Source of the DNA: Leptasterias polaris
Lineage: Eukaryota > Echinodermata > Asteroidea > Forcipulatida > Asteriidae
Assembly (NCBI GenBank): GCA_037783415.1
Contig: JAZGTN010000062.1
Location: forward strand, 1,775,501 to 1,839,500
Direction of reading: 5' to 3'
Length of the DNA: 64,000 bases
Position numbers and translations under genes: made by a program. Shown here piece after piece: positions 32,677 through 45,330 of this stretch. Within the stretch, counting starts at the first letter, position 1. Each line of letters opens with the position of its first letter. The notes below the pieces were generated by a model. It saw only the letters and a program-made list of their open reading frames with translations, made no database searches and had not been told where the DNA came from.

Positions 32677-34128
32677 ATAGACCTTATGCATATGACGTCA
32701 TTTGAGTAGGGCGCCCTCACCTAGAGGTCAAAAGGAAGATGCTCATTGGCCAGTCTTGTGCGCCGCGCGTTCAAATTTTCCTCTCCGGACTGATAGCATC
32801 ATCTCCTCTGTCATTATCACACCTAAGATGGTAGCTAAGGTTATCAAACATCTTGACACGTCTAAAGCCACTGGACCTGACAGTATCCCTGTTCTTGTCC
32901 TGAAAATGTGTTCACCGGAATTGTCCTCAGTTCTGTCTAAACTGTATAACCTTTGCCTCTCAAATTCAACATTTCCTTCTGATTGGAAAGCAGCCTCCGT
33001 TGTCCCAGTTTTCAAAGGCTCTGGTGAAAAGTCTGACCCCTCTAACTATCGACCTATTAGCCTCCTTCCAATCATCAGCAAGGTGTTTGAATGTCTCATT
33101 AACCAGCATCTCATGGATTACCTTGAAACTAACACACTACTAGCCGACGTCCAATATGGATTCCGGCACTCTCGATCTACTGGCGACTTTTTGTCTTTGG
33201 TCACTGAGCACCTGAACAGGATATTAGATCTCTGTGGTGAGGCAAGGCTTGTTGCTCTTGATATTTCTAAGGCCTTTGATCGAGTCTGGCACAAGGGTCT
33301 CATCCATAAGCTCAAGTCCTATGGCATCTGTGGTCAACTTCTCAATCTAATCTCAGATTTTCTTAGCGATCGAAAATTCACTGTTGTTCACGAGGGTCAG
33401 TCCTCGTCCGTCCACAGCGTCAACGCAGGTGTCCCGCAAGGCTCTGTATTGGGACCAACTCTGTTCCTGCTTTATATTAATGATCTGCCTGATTCTATTT
33501 CATCTCAGATTGCCATCTACGCTGATGACACAACCCTGTATACAACGTACCCTGGTCCCCTGATTCAGATAGTCTACGTGTACACATCTCACACCACGCA
33601 AGCACTGCGTTACACATGCTTGGCACACATCCAGAGACTGCACATAGCTCGGGTGCATGGGTAGCGCAATGGCGCAATAGCGCAAAGGGAAAACCAACTA
33701 ATCTAAAAAAGACAATTAATAAATGAAAGTAAAACTCCAACGCCTTGGTCAAGGCTACTCGCACCTCTGTCAAATCCCATCCTCATACAGTCGTGACTCC
33801 CAAAAGCAGGACCAAGATGTACGCTACGAGTTTCTTTCCACGTACTGCCTCACTCTGGAACTCCTTGCCTGCATCCTGTTTCCCTGCTGTCTATAATTTG
33901 TCTCAGTTTAAGCGCAATGTGAATAGGTTTCTGTTCTCATAATTCTCTGCGCTTTCTTTTCCTTTTCTCTTCTTTTTTTTAGCCCTCACCTCGAGTGGCC
34001 TTTGGGCCTTGTGTAGGGCGACTTCCGTAAAAAAATAAAAAAATAAAAAAAATCAGCGCGTTTCCATTGTTTCATCATCAGTTTACCTCTAAGATGGCGG
34101 CTTGGTGACGTCAATGCATAAGGTCTAT
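32677..34128. mobile_element. TIR-flanked element containing a LINE fragment
   Basis: The left end ATAGACCTTATGCATATG reading to ACGTCA is mirrored at 34104-34128 by TGACGTCAATGCATAAGG ending TCTAT, a 24-bp inverted repeat with one indel. A LINE relic fills the interior. The same TIR occurs at 58697-58937, so this is a MITE-like family and the LINE most likely inserted into it. Confidence 0.7.
32780..34052 (+). pseudogene. LINE reverse transcriptase, internally deleted
   Basis: The frame through 33540 gives the RT core: TGPDSIPVLVLK, YRPISLLPIISKVFE, ALDISKAFDRVWH, GVPQGSVLGPTLFLLYIND and YADDTTLY (catalytic Asp pair). About 200 bp of unrelated sequence then replaces the thumb region. The C-terminal part resumes at 33745-33942 (FPRTASLWNSLPASCFP), followed by a 3' UTR and an (A)nT tail at about 34033-34052. 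The endonuclease half is missing. It is not functional. It is probably jockey/CR1-like. Confidence 0.82.
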
Positions 34129-35024
34129 TGCCTATAACAATGCAGGAAATATTTATGAGATTCAGTTCCAGCACAATTTTTCCGATGATGACGTATTTCA
34201 AATGTGACAAATTCACATACCACTTTTTGCTGCAATATTATTATTAACCGCATGTCAAGTAAGTTTTAGCTCTAAAATTGTCCATGTATATGACCTATAC
34301 TGTATTCCAATAAGTACCGATATTATACCATGTTTTGGTATGTGCCTGGGTACATTGGATACCATACCGTGGCCCTCTGTCCTTTTCCAACGGAAATTAT
34401 AAAGCAACATAATATGCGTTTAGAAAAAAATGTGCGCTACTACCACGTGAAACTTTCATAGGTCACTTGCATTACTGGTTTTTTTTTTTTTATGGGTTTG
34501 GAAGGAATTTGTCTCCACCATTCCTTTAATGTTTCCCAAAAGCTGTCGTTAATAGATTTGTAACAAACCAGCACCGACTTGATTGAAAGTTAGATAAAGC
34601 ATTTGCAATGCATCAAAACCAATAATCGTGTCTTAATGCCAAACTTCCTGGGATTATTCCAAACCGCTGATGGTGTCAATCAGCCACGTACATTACCTCA
34701 GCGTTTCTTTTTACTGAGCACAAACAAGATTCATAGTTAAAACAGGTCACCTGCCAAATTTCGTGTGATATATGTTGTTTTTTAAATAGTTCCCCACTGA
34801 CTTTGATTTAGGAGATATATTAGCTGCAATTTGTTTTGATTTTTAAAAACCTTCGTGAAATTTGTCCCATGCTTTAAGTGGAAGTAGCCTAATAATTAAC
34901 AAGTTTATATTTACAAAAACAAATATTGCCGCCATTCGATAAGAATGGTCACACAAAACATACACGGTTTCGCATGCCAAAGTGAAGATCCAAGAATTAT
35001 TGTAATCACTCAATCCGAAAAACA
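34129..35024. other. intergenic, nothing recognised
   Basis: A+T-rich spacer without coding signal or identifiable repeat ends. Confidence 0.4.
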
Positions 35025-35235
35025 ATGTTGTTTTTCCCGGTCATTTTCGGCAAATAAGCGGCAAATTTACACGTCGCCTTATTCTATTTCGCGCGAAGTT
35101 GACAGCTCCTCAAAACAGAAGTTCATTTACATAACTTCTAAGAATTTGTTCTATTGAAGCATGCGATTTAAAAATATAACCATTTAATTAAAAATCCATT
35201 CGAACAGCATTCAAATTCGCATCAACTTTTTGCAG
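35025..35235 (+). repeat. one-ended relative of the TAGGTTTTCTCGG element
   Basis: TTTTTCCCGGTCATTTTCGG, AAATAAGCGGCAAATTTAC and ATTCTATTTCGCGCGAA match the left end of the 46430-47448 element. Internal words CATTCGAAC and CATTCAAATTCGCATCAAC also match. The opposite end is not found. Confidence 0.65.
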
Positions 35236-36738
35236 AAATCTCTAGTTGCGCCTACTCTGCTAAATTAAATGCCGATTTTGCATGGCTAAAAAGAACCCCC
35301 TTTAATTACAATGCTATGACAGTGAAATGTGCTGTTTTTGCCGAAAACAAAAGAGAACAAAAACTTAACTTTTAACCTTTCATAAGTGCGTTTCTTATAA
35401 ATGAAACTTTGTTGATGCACTTTGAATTTAGTTTGTGCATGAGTCTGTGATGTAGACGGACGGCGGTAGTCATTCCTATTTTTGTATCACAGTCTCGGGA
35501 TGACTGTATAGCCTATGTATACCTGATTTTTGTTTAAACCAACAACGTTTAGCTTTGGACTGCCAGGTTTGGAGATACATGTTCTTTGCTCAGCCCTGAG
35601 CTCTTTGTATTTACCCAAGACGCCAAGCAAATATTATTCAATTGACATACTTGGAAACCACCGTGGGATATAGGCTTGTAGGTATTCCTACTTTTCTAAC
35701 TATCCTGGCCATTTTGGTTTCGCGTATTTTCATTTCATTTCATTTATTCTGGTTGTGAAACCAAGAACTCTCAGAAAAGCGAGCTTAATCAATATACTGG
35801 CCGAGAACCAAATAGGGAGAAGTCAAGAGAGTAAATTTCAGTTTAGACATACACAAAACTCCCGTGCAAACTCTTTCAGCTTTCCACGAACAGTAACAAG
35901 AAAGAGCCATTGCAAGTTCATCAGAAAAAAATACAACCAGATGTATTCAATTAGAGATAAAGTAACAAGCGTAGAAACTGTTCCCTCGACTTGTTTTTCT
36001 GTATATAATATTTTTTGACAACTATAGTGTATTTGAAGGTATAAATTCGATCATCGTTTTGGGGGAGTACCTTTATTTCCATCCTCTAGTTTTCAATAAA
36101 CACACCACCAAACCAACTTGTGAAAATATCATCTAATCGAATGGTCTTTCAACAGTTAGGCTAAATAGAAAAGTGTTTACGTTTTGTCAAAGATGTTGTG
36201 CTTGTTTAAAAGCTATCCCATGTAAATGATTGTTCTGATTTCAGCAATTTCTGTGTAGGATTGGTACTTCTTTACCTAATTGGTAATCAGTGAGCTTTCA
36301 GAATAAACTAAATAGAGTAGATATTCGTTGATTACAAATCATGTACTCGTCTTTAAGTTAAAGAAGTTTGAGATCCCTAAACTGCAAAATCTCCCAGAAG
36401 CACCGCATGGAAATAAGCTCCCCAGCACTGCGCCTCTTTTGGTTGTTTCTATAAGAGGCGCTGTGACTCACCGAGCCCCCTACACCGGGCAGGAAACGGT
36501 GGAAATTTCACGGCAAGGTTCCTCGACTCTTTCACGGCACATTCATCTGCCGGGGATTTTCGTCGTGTATCCCTGCCCGATTAGCAGACAAGATACTGTC
36601 TGAAGTTGAGTTGGCAAAGTCTCTCTTCTTGTTGCTTATCACTTTAGAGAAAAAGAGGCCCAGCTGGCATGCTATGTAATTATATTTCGTTGTAGAAAAC
36701 TTAACCATAAACCATAATATTGCTAACACAATGTCACC
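35236..36738. other. intergenic, nothing recognised
   Basis: Short frames such as 35755-36018 lack domains or splice context. Nothing else identified. Confidence 0.4.
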
Positions 36739-37094
36739 AGGGCCCAATTTCACAGAAATGCTTTTTTAAAGCAGAAAATATCTCTCAACAATCTGCTCAG
36801 CAAAAGTGAGCAGGATACCAGACACATGTGACATGCTAATTGGTTGGTAATCTTAATCTGGAAGCACAATTGGTTGTGCTTAGCTCCTTTTCTTTGCTTT
36901 ATGCCAAATTTTATCGAGCAGGCAGCACAAAAGTTTACTAAGGACAACAAAATTATGCTTACCAGAATAATGTTGCCTTCCAAAATATCATGTAACTGTG
37001 TACCATCTTTGACTGGTATCCTGCTCAATTTTGTTAAGCAGAAAACTGTTCAGAATTATTTTCTGCATAAGCAGTTCTATAAAATTGGGTCCTG
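36739..37094. repeat. MITE M1, compound copy
   Basis: It starts GGGCCCAATTTCACAGAAATG and ends TTCTATAAAATTGGGTCC. The internal words GAGCAGGATACCAGACAC and CTGGTATCCTGCTC occur in opposite orientations, indicating two joined copies. Confidence 0.68.
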
Positions 37095-39017
37095 GTTATG
37101 ACATCATGTCAAAAGTACATATTGTGTTAAAGTTTCAATCTGACAGCTAGCTGATTATAAAGTTCACACCATCTAATCCTCCGTGAATTTGAAGTGAAAC
37201 CGTCTGAACTATACTGTCAAAGTCAATAGCTTTTGAAGACCCCCCCCCCCCCCCCCCCAATTACAATTACTTATTTCGATTGTCTTATACACGTGTATGA
37301 ACGTCTGGTACAATATCCCTGGCAAACTTGAACCGTTTCTCGTTGTCTTCTCTGAGACGTGATCACCTTAATAACATTTTCACGAGTTGGTTGGATGGCA
37401 TGTCCATTGCAAACTAGAGGATACCAAAGAATGTAGGCCTACCTTTTCAAAAACCACTGTGATGTAAAACTTATTTTATGATCATTCCTGACGGTACAAT
37501 CACTTCTAACGGAACTCGTAGTTGATAATTTACATATTGACCCAAGTCACCTGACATCATCTACAATAATCTTGGTTGCACCATTTTGGGAGTCAATGCC
37601 CCTGTGTTATAATTTGCGCATTTAGGGATGCCGGTTTACCTGCTTACCATAATATTCAATACCGTAGTTTTGGCGCGTAATGTTACCCCGAAAATTGGCG
37701 AGCGTGGAAGACAGTAGCTGCGGTGACGTTGGTGCAAGTGGTCATAGCAGGTTGACACTCCGGAAACGTTTCCATACGAATACGAATACGTTTCCATACG
37801 AATAATTGATTATAAATAATGAAAAAGCAATCCCCCACTCCGGCTTTAATGATGTCATAACTGTTGATTTGCTTATGATCAGGTAATGGTGTGAGGTCGA
37901 GTTGTCCATTGCATTGGACCGCGTTTGCTTTGCAATGCACTGACCCTTGATTACATTTTTTTTAAACAATCTCCTATCATAGAATGATCAAATGAATTCT
38001 TCTCTCTGTTTTTTTTTAATCATCAAATTAAAACAATTGATTAGATTAGGTTTAAGACTTAACCAACAAACCCAATAGAGTAGGTAGGCCTATATGATAA
38101 GTTGTTTCACTGTGACCCGTGTCAATGACCGGAAAGTGTGCGGTACCAAACCTACGTAAACACTGTATACTAACAAATCAAGTTACAAGGAGCGCGCAAA
38201 ACTGTTTTTCCATCTTCACCAAATGACACGTCGATCAAATTTGCTATTTAAACTTACACAGAACTGCACTTAATGTTTGCGCATTGCATTTAGTGAATGA
38301 ATCTTCGCTTGTGATAGCAGAAATGTCTGCGCTTTTAAACTACACGCGCGTTTCCTGTGTTGATAGCAATGTGTTTTGGCTAGAGGACGTCCTCACCGTA
38401 CCTGAATTGCGTCAGTATTAAGGATTATTCACTTAAATAGCTAGCATAAAAAATGTATTCGCAGAGATTGGTGATTGGAAACGCAGGGAGTCATGGTGTT
38501 GGGTCAAGGGTCCAGTTTCATATAACTGCTTAAGAACCGAACTCTGCCAAGCAAAGTGGGTTTTTGCCTAGCAGGAATAGATTACCAGCCGAAATATAAT
38601 GTAATAAGTATTTTGGGGCACTGGTCCCTGCAAATACTTGCTTAGCAGACAAGTTTACGAAGTGTGTGCAGGTCAATGCACAATGTCTTTAATAGCGTGG
38701 TTGATATTAAATTTCGTTATCAATATCATTTCTTCAAAGAGATAGGCCTATTGCCTGCCATATGCCTAGGCTATACAATGTAGGCATATTTAAAATGTGT
38801 TGTAAGTGCTAATTTATTGATAATCTAAACTGTATACATGGCTTGAAACGTTTTCTTACGAACTGACATCGCGTGTGAAATATTGTAACATCAGACGGTA
38901 TCCTACCCTCGTAACCAGGCAGTTGCCAGTGGTAGTCTCAACATTAGATTTACACATGACAGTGGTGCCTCCTTTTTACACAGGCCGGTGCTTTGCACTA
39001 AATAAGGTGTTTGTAGC
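37095..39017. other. intergenic with a C run and a degenerate M1 copy
   Basis: There is a 17-bp C run at about 37242-37258. A degenerate M1 copy lies at 38512-38660 (AGTTTCATATAACTGCTTAAG). A small duplicated CGTTTCCATACGAATA occurs at about 37767-37803. No gene recognised. Confidence 0.45.
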
Positions 39018-39368
39018 ACTTACAGGCAAAGTATACCTTTGGTTTTTGGAACCGTTCGATTGTTTAAATTGGGTTTTTTTAATGTAGATAATAATACCAT
39101 TAAACTAATCTGTGAAAGTTTCATTTCAAAAGGTGGTTGCGTTTTTGAGATATCGCCGAAAATCTGGAGCGACTATGTCCATGCAGGAAGAATAATCCCC
39201 AACAATCTGAGAAGCGTTTCTTATATTCAAATTTGGGGGCATAACAACCGCACAACTTCGAAGTGAAATGTTTCTCAAAGTGCTTTATACTATCGAAAGC
39301 TGCTGTAGGCTTCTAACTATTAGGTTTTTATTGCCAGTGATTACCAAACGTATACATTCCCTTTAAAA
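39018..39368 (+). repeat. MITE-like family M4, copy 1
   Basis: The left end is GGCAAAGTATACCTTTGG and the right end GTATACATTCCCTTTAAA. The interior contains TTTTTGAGATATCGCCGAAA and AATAATCCC. It is the reverse complement of 42688-43074 over its whole length. Confidence 0.7.
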
Positions 39369-41882
39369 TTTCAGATACACACAAGTTTTGTAAAGCATGT
39401 TTTACCGGTTGGTTACCAGTCATAGCCAATGACGCACATGAGTTATTTTTGTCAGATTTTACTTCCATTTGGCCTTTTCGTTGTAGGGGGGGGGGGGTTT
39501 TAAAGTGTCGTACTAAGCATCAGACCACCCCGTCTGCCTCCCGGTGAAGCACACCTTCTGTATCCGGTGAGAGTCGAACCAGCGATCTTCCTTGCGGTTA
39601 AACGCCAATACAGAGTTGACCCCCTTTTAGTTCAACCTCCTTTTAGGTTTTCTAAAGAAGAAAAGGTATGTTTTGCCGTGTCTCTTTTATTTTTTTAAAG
39701 ATTGACGAAGTTCGCATGTTTGAAAATTGTTTTAAATTCTTGTTAGATTGTCAAATCACCTTTAAATCAATCCACGTTAATGTTACTCAATATACAACCA
39801 AAACTATTTTAAATGACTTGTATACTAACTTATACTAAATACGTACATACTATTTATTGAAAATGGGCTATAATGTTTTAGCATAGAGTATTTCTAATTA
39901 TTGGTAACACTAAGAGTAGGCCTACTGCATGGTTGTTTGCGGCCGCCATCAAATCTCTTTATACAGACGCCTACACTGATGCACCAAGTCGGCAATGTTT
40001 GCTCGATGTGACTTATAGTCAATTTGTATTCATGAACTTTGTTGAATATTCATGAAAAAGGTGGGTATATCTTGTATAATTCTTGTACGATTACCTGTTG
40101 TTGGAGTTGATAGAGAATCAGTTTTTAAACCCGGTACTGCGCGGTCATCTCAGCTCAGCAGGCAGAACGTCTCCCTTGAACCGTATCCATTTATGTCTTC
40201 CAAAACGTCAATTTTAAACAGCTCTCAGAAGTGAAGGCGAAGCTTCAGCACCGAACAAACCGACCAGCGGAAAAGAGAGTTGAGGGAACACGAGAGAAAA
40301 TGTCTCTTCCCTGCATGGGTGTCTGCAAACTCTTGACTCGACTTCCAGAGAACACGGTGCCTTTGTAGCCCCCGGTGTCTAAGAGTAGTCCCGAACACAC
40401 AGCCCGGCAACCTCGTGATCTACCGAACAGTGGCTGAAGCACCGACACAAAAATTAATCTAATTTCTGGCTTTGCTGTTCCGCACTGCAGTGTCTGGGGC
40501 GCACACTCTATGCTCCGTGTATTAGTCGAGTTGAGTGACTTTCCGATGACTAAGTTCCGAAGGGGTGTTACGTGCCTGCTTTCTTGTTGTTGCTACTGTT
40601 AAGTTGTATAAGTGCATCCGTGTGTAGAATGGACACAACAAACAGTCATTAAAAACTTGTTTAACCTTTTACCACTCTTGGCCTCCTTTTGAGGATGTGG
40701 GTTGCCACCCAACGGGCCTAATTCTCATTACCATGTGCCCATAAAAAACCCTTGTTTGGCAGGACCCTTCCCACCCTTTCCGAGGGTCCCCCTTCACCCT
40801 AGTTTAACCCCGCATTCACTTTCTCATTCGACCTTTTACCGTGTTGCCGTGCACCTCTCTTCATTGTAACCTGTCGCAGAAACAGCCGCACTCTAATATT
40901 TCACTTCCGGTCTCAGATTGGTTTCATTATATTTTTTGCATGAGAAAAATACAGCCTGTCTGTATCACAATAAACGTGTGTGGATGTTTTTTTTATAATA
41001 CTTTGTTCTGCCCAATAACAAATATGTCATGGCTAAATCAAGTATGATAGACTTGCTTCCTGCGCTCATAATGGGTCCTCTTTTCGAGTGCTGTAATACC
41101 GCTGGTGTGCGGGTAACTTCAAAGGTAGGGTCATAGACCTTTCTATTGCAACGTCACAGCCCGAGTTTTTGCCAACCTAGGTTGGAAAACTATGGAAAGC
41201 CATAACTGCAAATCAAAAACAGATAGCCATAGTTTGTAGCAATGTTACATAAATATTCAAAAACAGTGTTGAATTTGTTGGAAACAAATCAACCAATCAT
41301 GGAAGGTATTTCAGTTCATGAATCTTTACAGAACTATTTGAATTTGGTCACAACATTTTTTAACACGATATAATGTTTTGCTAACATTCGGCCGTCCATG
41401 CCAACCGGCGCACTTTGTTTATCAACAATGGAAAGGTCTATACTTTGGTTTATATGACCCCGTTAAAGAAAATTGTGAACTTTTTATCAGAAAACATTGT
41501 TCTAAAGATGGTAGTAAGCGTCTACGATTATTAATTATTATAATTATTTATTCTGAAGTGCCGCTGTTGGTGAGAAATCAATAAAAGAATGTCGAAAAAT
41601 TTGAATCTCCAGAAATCACCCAAAGGCAACTTTTGGAGATTCAAATTACCGTGGTGTCCGTTTGTGAATGCTGCGGCCAGAGAAGCGAGGTTGGTACCCG
41701 CTGTAACCTCGCTAAACGTGGATTGGAAACTCGACGGTCTTGATGAAAATACCGTGACTGTTTGTTTTTGCTGTTTGCTCAATAGACACTTCAACTGAAA
41801 CTTTCACATGTGACTTTTATTGATTTTTTCTCGATTTGCCTATAAATCAGCACGGCGTTGAAAAAACCCAAATGCCGACCCT
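39369..41882. other. intergenic, no gene recognised
   Basis: G run at 39487-39496. A tRNA-like minus-strand string (GAGAGTCGAACCAGCGATC) lies at about 39570-39600, as in a SINE. Short inverted words around 41583-41652 (ATCTCCAGAAATCACCC against AACTTTTGGAGATTC) were noted. No coding gene can be supported. Confidence 0.4.
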
Positions 41883-42076
41883 GGCCCAATTTCATAAAGC
41901 TGTTAAAGCAGAAAATACTGCTTGACAAATTTCTTTGCTAAGCAGAAAATGAGTAGGGCACCAGCCACAACAATGCAAACTTTATGTATTTTTGGCTGGT
42001 AACCTGTTTTTGCTAAGCAATAATTTTCATATACTGAGCAAGTTTTGTGCTTACAGGCTTTATGAAATTGGGCCCA
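41883..42076. repeat. palindromic MITE M1, clean copy
   Basis: It starts GGCCCAATTTCATAAAGC and ends GCTTTATGAAATTGGGCCC. The length is 194 bp. Internal pairs AGCAGAAAATGAG and GGCTGGTAACCTG are as in the other copies. Confidence 0.85.
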
Positions 42077-42687
42077 ATTGTGTTAAACAAACGAAGATGG
42101 GACTCTTCCTTTTTGTAACTAACAATTTGGCATGACAAAACTTCTGGTAGGCCTTTTTGACAATAGAGTGGGGAGGTAACCATGTGATCCCACGATTAAT
42201 GGTACATTTCTCCAACCAGTCGACCAAACTGACTAGAATTTGCAATTAAGCGTATCTTCAACCTTCCTTCAGGGTTTGCGTAGTTCTTAATATACATTTT
42301 TGTAGAGCAGTATCGGTCTACCCTTGCCAAATTCGTGTTTACTTATCTGAGTCGAGAATTATGAACGTCAATGTTCTTAGCCTCTCAGATTATGCAAATT
42401 TCCCCTTTGCTTTAAAGTCATTTAAAAGTTAAAAACAGCTAAAGTGTGGCGGTTCTCCTTATTTCCGATTGTCTCAATTGAGTCACCGCCACATAAATAT
42501 AACATCAACTCCAAACTTTAAGTTCTTCTGAAGAAATTAATAACATTCTTGTAGTGGTTTGTCTTTAGTACACTTTGATAAAGTTTTGAAATTCGGGTTC
42601 GTATGTTATACTGAATAGTTCACTTTTAACATCGTGACCGTTTATATACGATGTATTTGGAAAGTCACTGGCAAGTTATACTTTAAT

Positions 42688-43074
42688 CAAGGGAATGTAT
42701 ACGTTTGGTAATCACTCTTAGAATTAATAGCAATAAAAACTTATTGGTTAGTACAGCAGCTTTCGATAGTAAAAAGCATTTTGGGAAACATTACACTTCG
42801 AAGTATAATGTGGTTATGTTAGATATCAGTTTTTATGGCCCCAAACTTGAATCAGAGAAACGTTGCTGTCAGAAACATTTCTCAGACTGAGTATTCCCAG
42901 GGATTATTCTTCCTGCGTGGACATAATTCGCTCCGGATTTTCGGCGATATCTCAAAAACGCGACCACCTTTTGAAATGAAGTTTTCACAAGTCAGTTTTA
43001 TTGTATATAGCTACATATAGGATTAAAACAATGGAACAGTTCCAAAAACTAAAGTTACACTTTGCCTTTAAAGA
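42688..43074 (-). repeat. MITE-like family M4, copy 2 (inverted relative to copy 1)
   Basis: It begins AAGGGAATGTATACGTTTGG and ends AAAGTTACACTTTGCCTTT. It contains TTTTCGGCGATATCTCAAAA, the reverse complement of the core of copy 1. Confidence 0.7.
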
Positions 43075-44394
43075 TCTGAACAGTGTCTGCGTCGAACTAT
43101 TAAACCGTTTACCTGCATTTGCACTAAATAATATATCCAAGCCGAAGCTTTGAGGCCGAAGGGGCCAAAAGACATGCGCGCCTCCCAATCGGGCTTCCGT
43201 TAAAATTAATGTTTAATACAATATTGACCATGAAATACTTGCGTTACATTTACATTAGACAATAGAAAGCTGAATATCAAGCTGCAAATCATTCAGACAA
43301 AATATATTTATGGTGCATGTGTTCAAAAGTGAGTAGCAACCATACCCTTGTTTATGTATATTTTGTTATAGAGCAGGTCAAGGGTTATCATTCGATAAAC
43401 TGAATTATCGTGCAATGGGAAAAGCACAACGAGAGAGCACCTTTAACTTTACCATAAATGCAAAATTTCATGTGATAGGATAGGCGTTTCTTAAGGCAAA
43501 CTTGAAAACCACAGACATGTGGGTACGTTCCCACATGGGTTCTTTCCACAGGTGGGCATTTTTGATTTACTGTTATGTGGGATTAGAATGTTAACAAGTG
43601 TTGTCGGTGTACTTCGCAAGAAATCACCAATCGCTCCTGAGCACATTGAATGTTCATCTTAAGGTAATCCCATAGGCTCAGATTAAGAGATGGTGCGCCT
43701 GCGCTTAACCAATCATGTGATAATTGCATATACTGCTTAGAACTAAATGGAAGGAAGTGTGTACTTAATAGACCGGTCTCGGGCTGAGACTGGGGACCGG
43801 AACCAGCCCATCTGTGTTCCCCTATAATTGATTTTGTCCGGGATGAATGAGCTTGATGCTTATTATTAGTCCAACTGAATAAGTCTGACTTCGTGTGTTT
43901 GTGACTTTAGGGACACGATAGCTAAGCATACATTTTCATAACTGGATAGAAACAACACCTCACATGCTGTGGCCATCTTGGTCTAGTAGTAGTACCCTGT
44001 ACGCAAACAAGCTTAATTTCATTAGACACGTGGCACTTAACTGTCGATCTTGCTTCAGTCTGGTTACATGAGTGACAAGCTTCCATGATACTTTTATTTC
44101 CATGTTCTACTACCTTTGTTGTATGTAATCATGCCGCAACATTCTCAGCAATTCATACAGAAGTAGGAGTTTACACTTGGCCGCCATTTTGTTTTTCGAT
44201 ATACCTGTTACAGAGCAGGAGGATAGAGAATGTAACAAATACTAATACCGGAGTCTTAAATGGCTTGAACAAAGAGAAAGATTTTAAGACGGTTATTTTA
44301 ATAGTTTTTTAATTATGACACCGATGTGGCACCTGAGGGTTTTTTAAGGGGCTCTTTTTCAAGCGCACTCTGTGTTAGCCACAGTCTTAGCGAT
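43075..44394. other. intergenic, nothing recognised
   Basis: No conserved frame or repeat boundary found, apart from a local ACATGTGGGTACGTTCCCAC inverted word at about 43513-43535. Confidence 0.4.
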
Positions 44395-44570
44395 GAGCAG
44401 TTCTTTTGCGTGCATTACACAAAACGCGGGACTTAATACAGCTTTACGTCCCATCCGAAGGCCGAAGCAAGAGTGTCAAGACCGGGATTCAAACCTCACT
44501 CTGTTGATCAGAAACACAGGAGCTTGAGTGGAGTGCGCTTGACTGCGTGGCCACGACACGCCACACCATG
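44395..44570 (-). mobile_element. SINE S1, 5' portion, minus strand
   Basis: CGTCCCATCCGAAGGCCGAA, AAGACCGGGATTCAAACC and GTGGCCACGACACG are the reverse complement of the S1 head and proximal body at 1-150. Confidence 0.7.
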
Positions 44571-44937
44571 TATAAAAACTCTTTAGTTCATTCAACTGTC
44601 GTATATTTTAACCAGTATTTACTTGGTTCATTTTGAAGGGCACCAAAGATCAAAAGGCCTTGATGCGCTCAAGCCACTCTTAAAATATAGGGGTTGCTAA
44701 TTTATTAATCCTTGAAAACAAATTGTCAATTGCAGGTTTCAGAATCACAACTTTAGGGCAACTTGTAACTTGATAATGACCTTTATGTTGAGGGCATGGC
44801 ATTCAGTTTACACTGACGCTTAAGATGTATCCCCAAGCAAATTAGTCCCACCGAGTGTTGTCTACGGATGGTTTGCAGCTAGCTGTGGGCGTGGTTAGGG
44901 TTGCTGCAATTGCACAAGTTTGGTTAACACAGACTTT

Positions 44938-45330
44938 TAGCAGAACCAGATTACAAACCAAAATAATAACTATAATCAGCAGAACCACATTACAAACCAA
45001 AATAATAACTATAATTAATCATTAATTTCGGAGGCCTATCATCCTTCGGATCCTTCTCGCAGCTGAGAAGCTGAACTGCGTAGGTTCCTGCTACAATGTG
45101 ATCGAGCCGCAGCCAGCCACATCGACCCATTATGACCACGAAAAACAGCCAGAGAACGAAAGTGGTTGACTTTCCCGGAGGAGAGGGGAAAATTGGGGGG
45201 CCGGGAGAAAAACCATCATGGCATAGGAGAGAACCAACAAACAACTCTACTCAAATATGGCCTTAGCCAGGAATCGAACCAATGCCACATTGGTGAGAGG
45301 TGGGCGCTTTACGCACTAGCCACCCGCAAA
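44938..45330. repeat. 38-bp tandem duplication followed by a tRNA-like SINE (minus strand)
   Basis: The unit AGCAGAACCACATTACAAAC occurs twice at about 44939-45015. Further on, CCAGGAATCGAACCAATGCC and GCACTAGCCACCCGC at about 45267-45330 look like a reversed tRNA B box and A box. SINE boundaries are unclear. Confidence 0.45.

Noticed and set aside
35755..36018. An 87-aa basic protein
   Set aside because: Composition only; no homology pattern or gene structure could be supported.
40225..40448. Overlapping 60-70 aa frames with Arg/Ser/Cys-rich sequence
   Set aside because: Short overlapping frames in different phases with no conserved motif.
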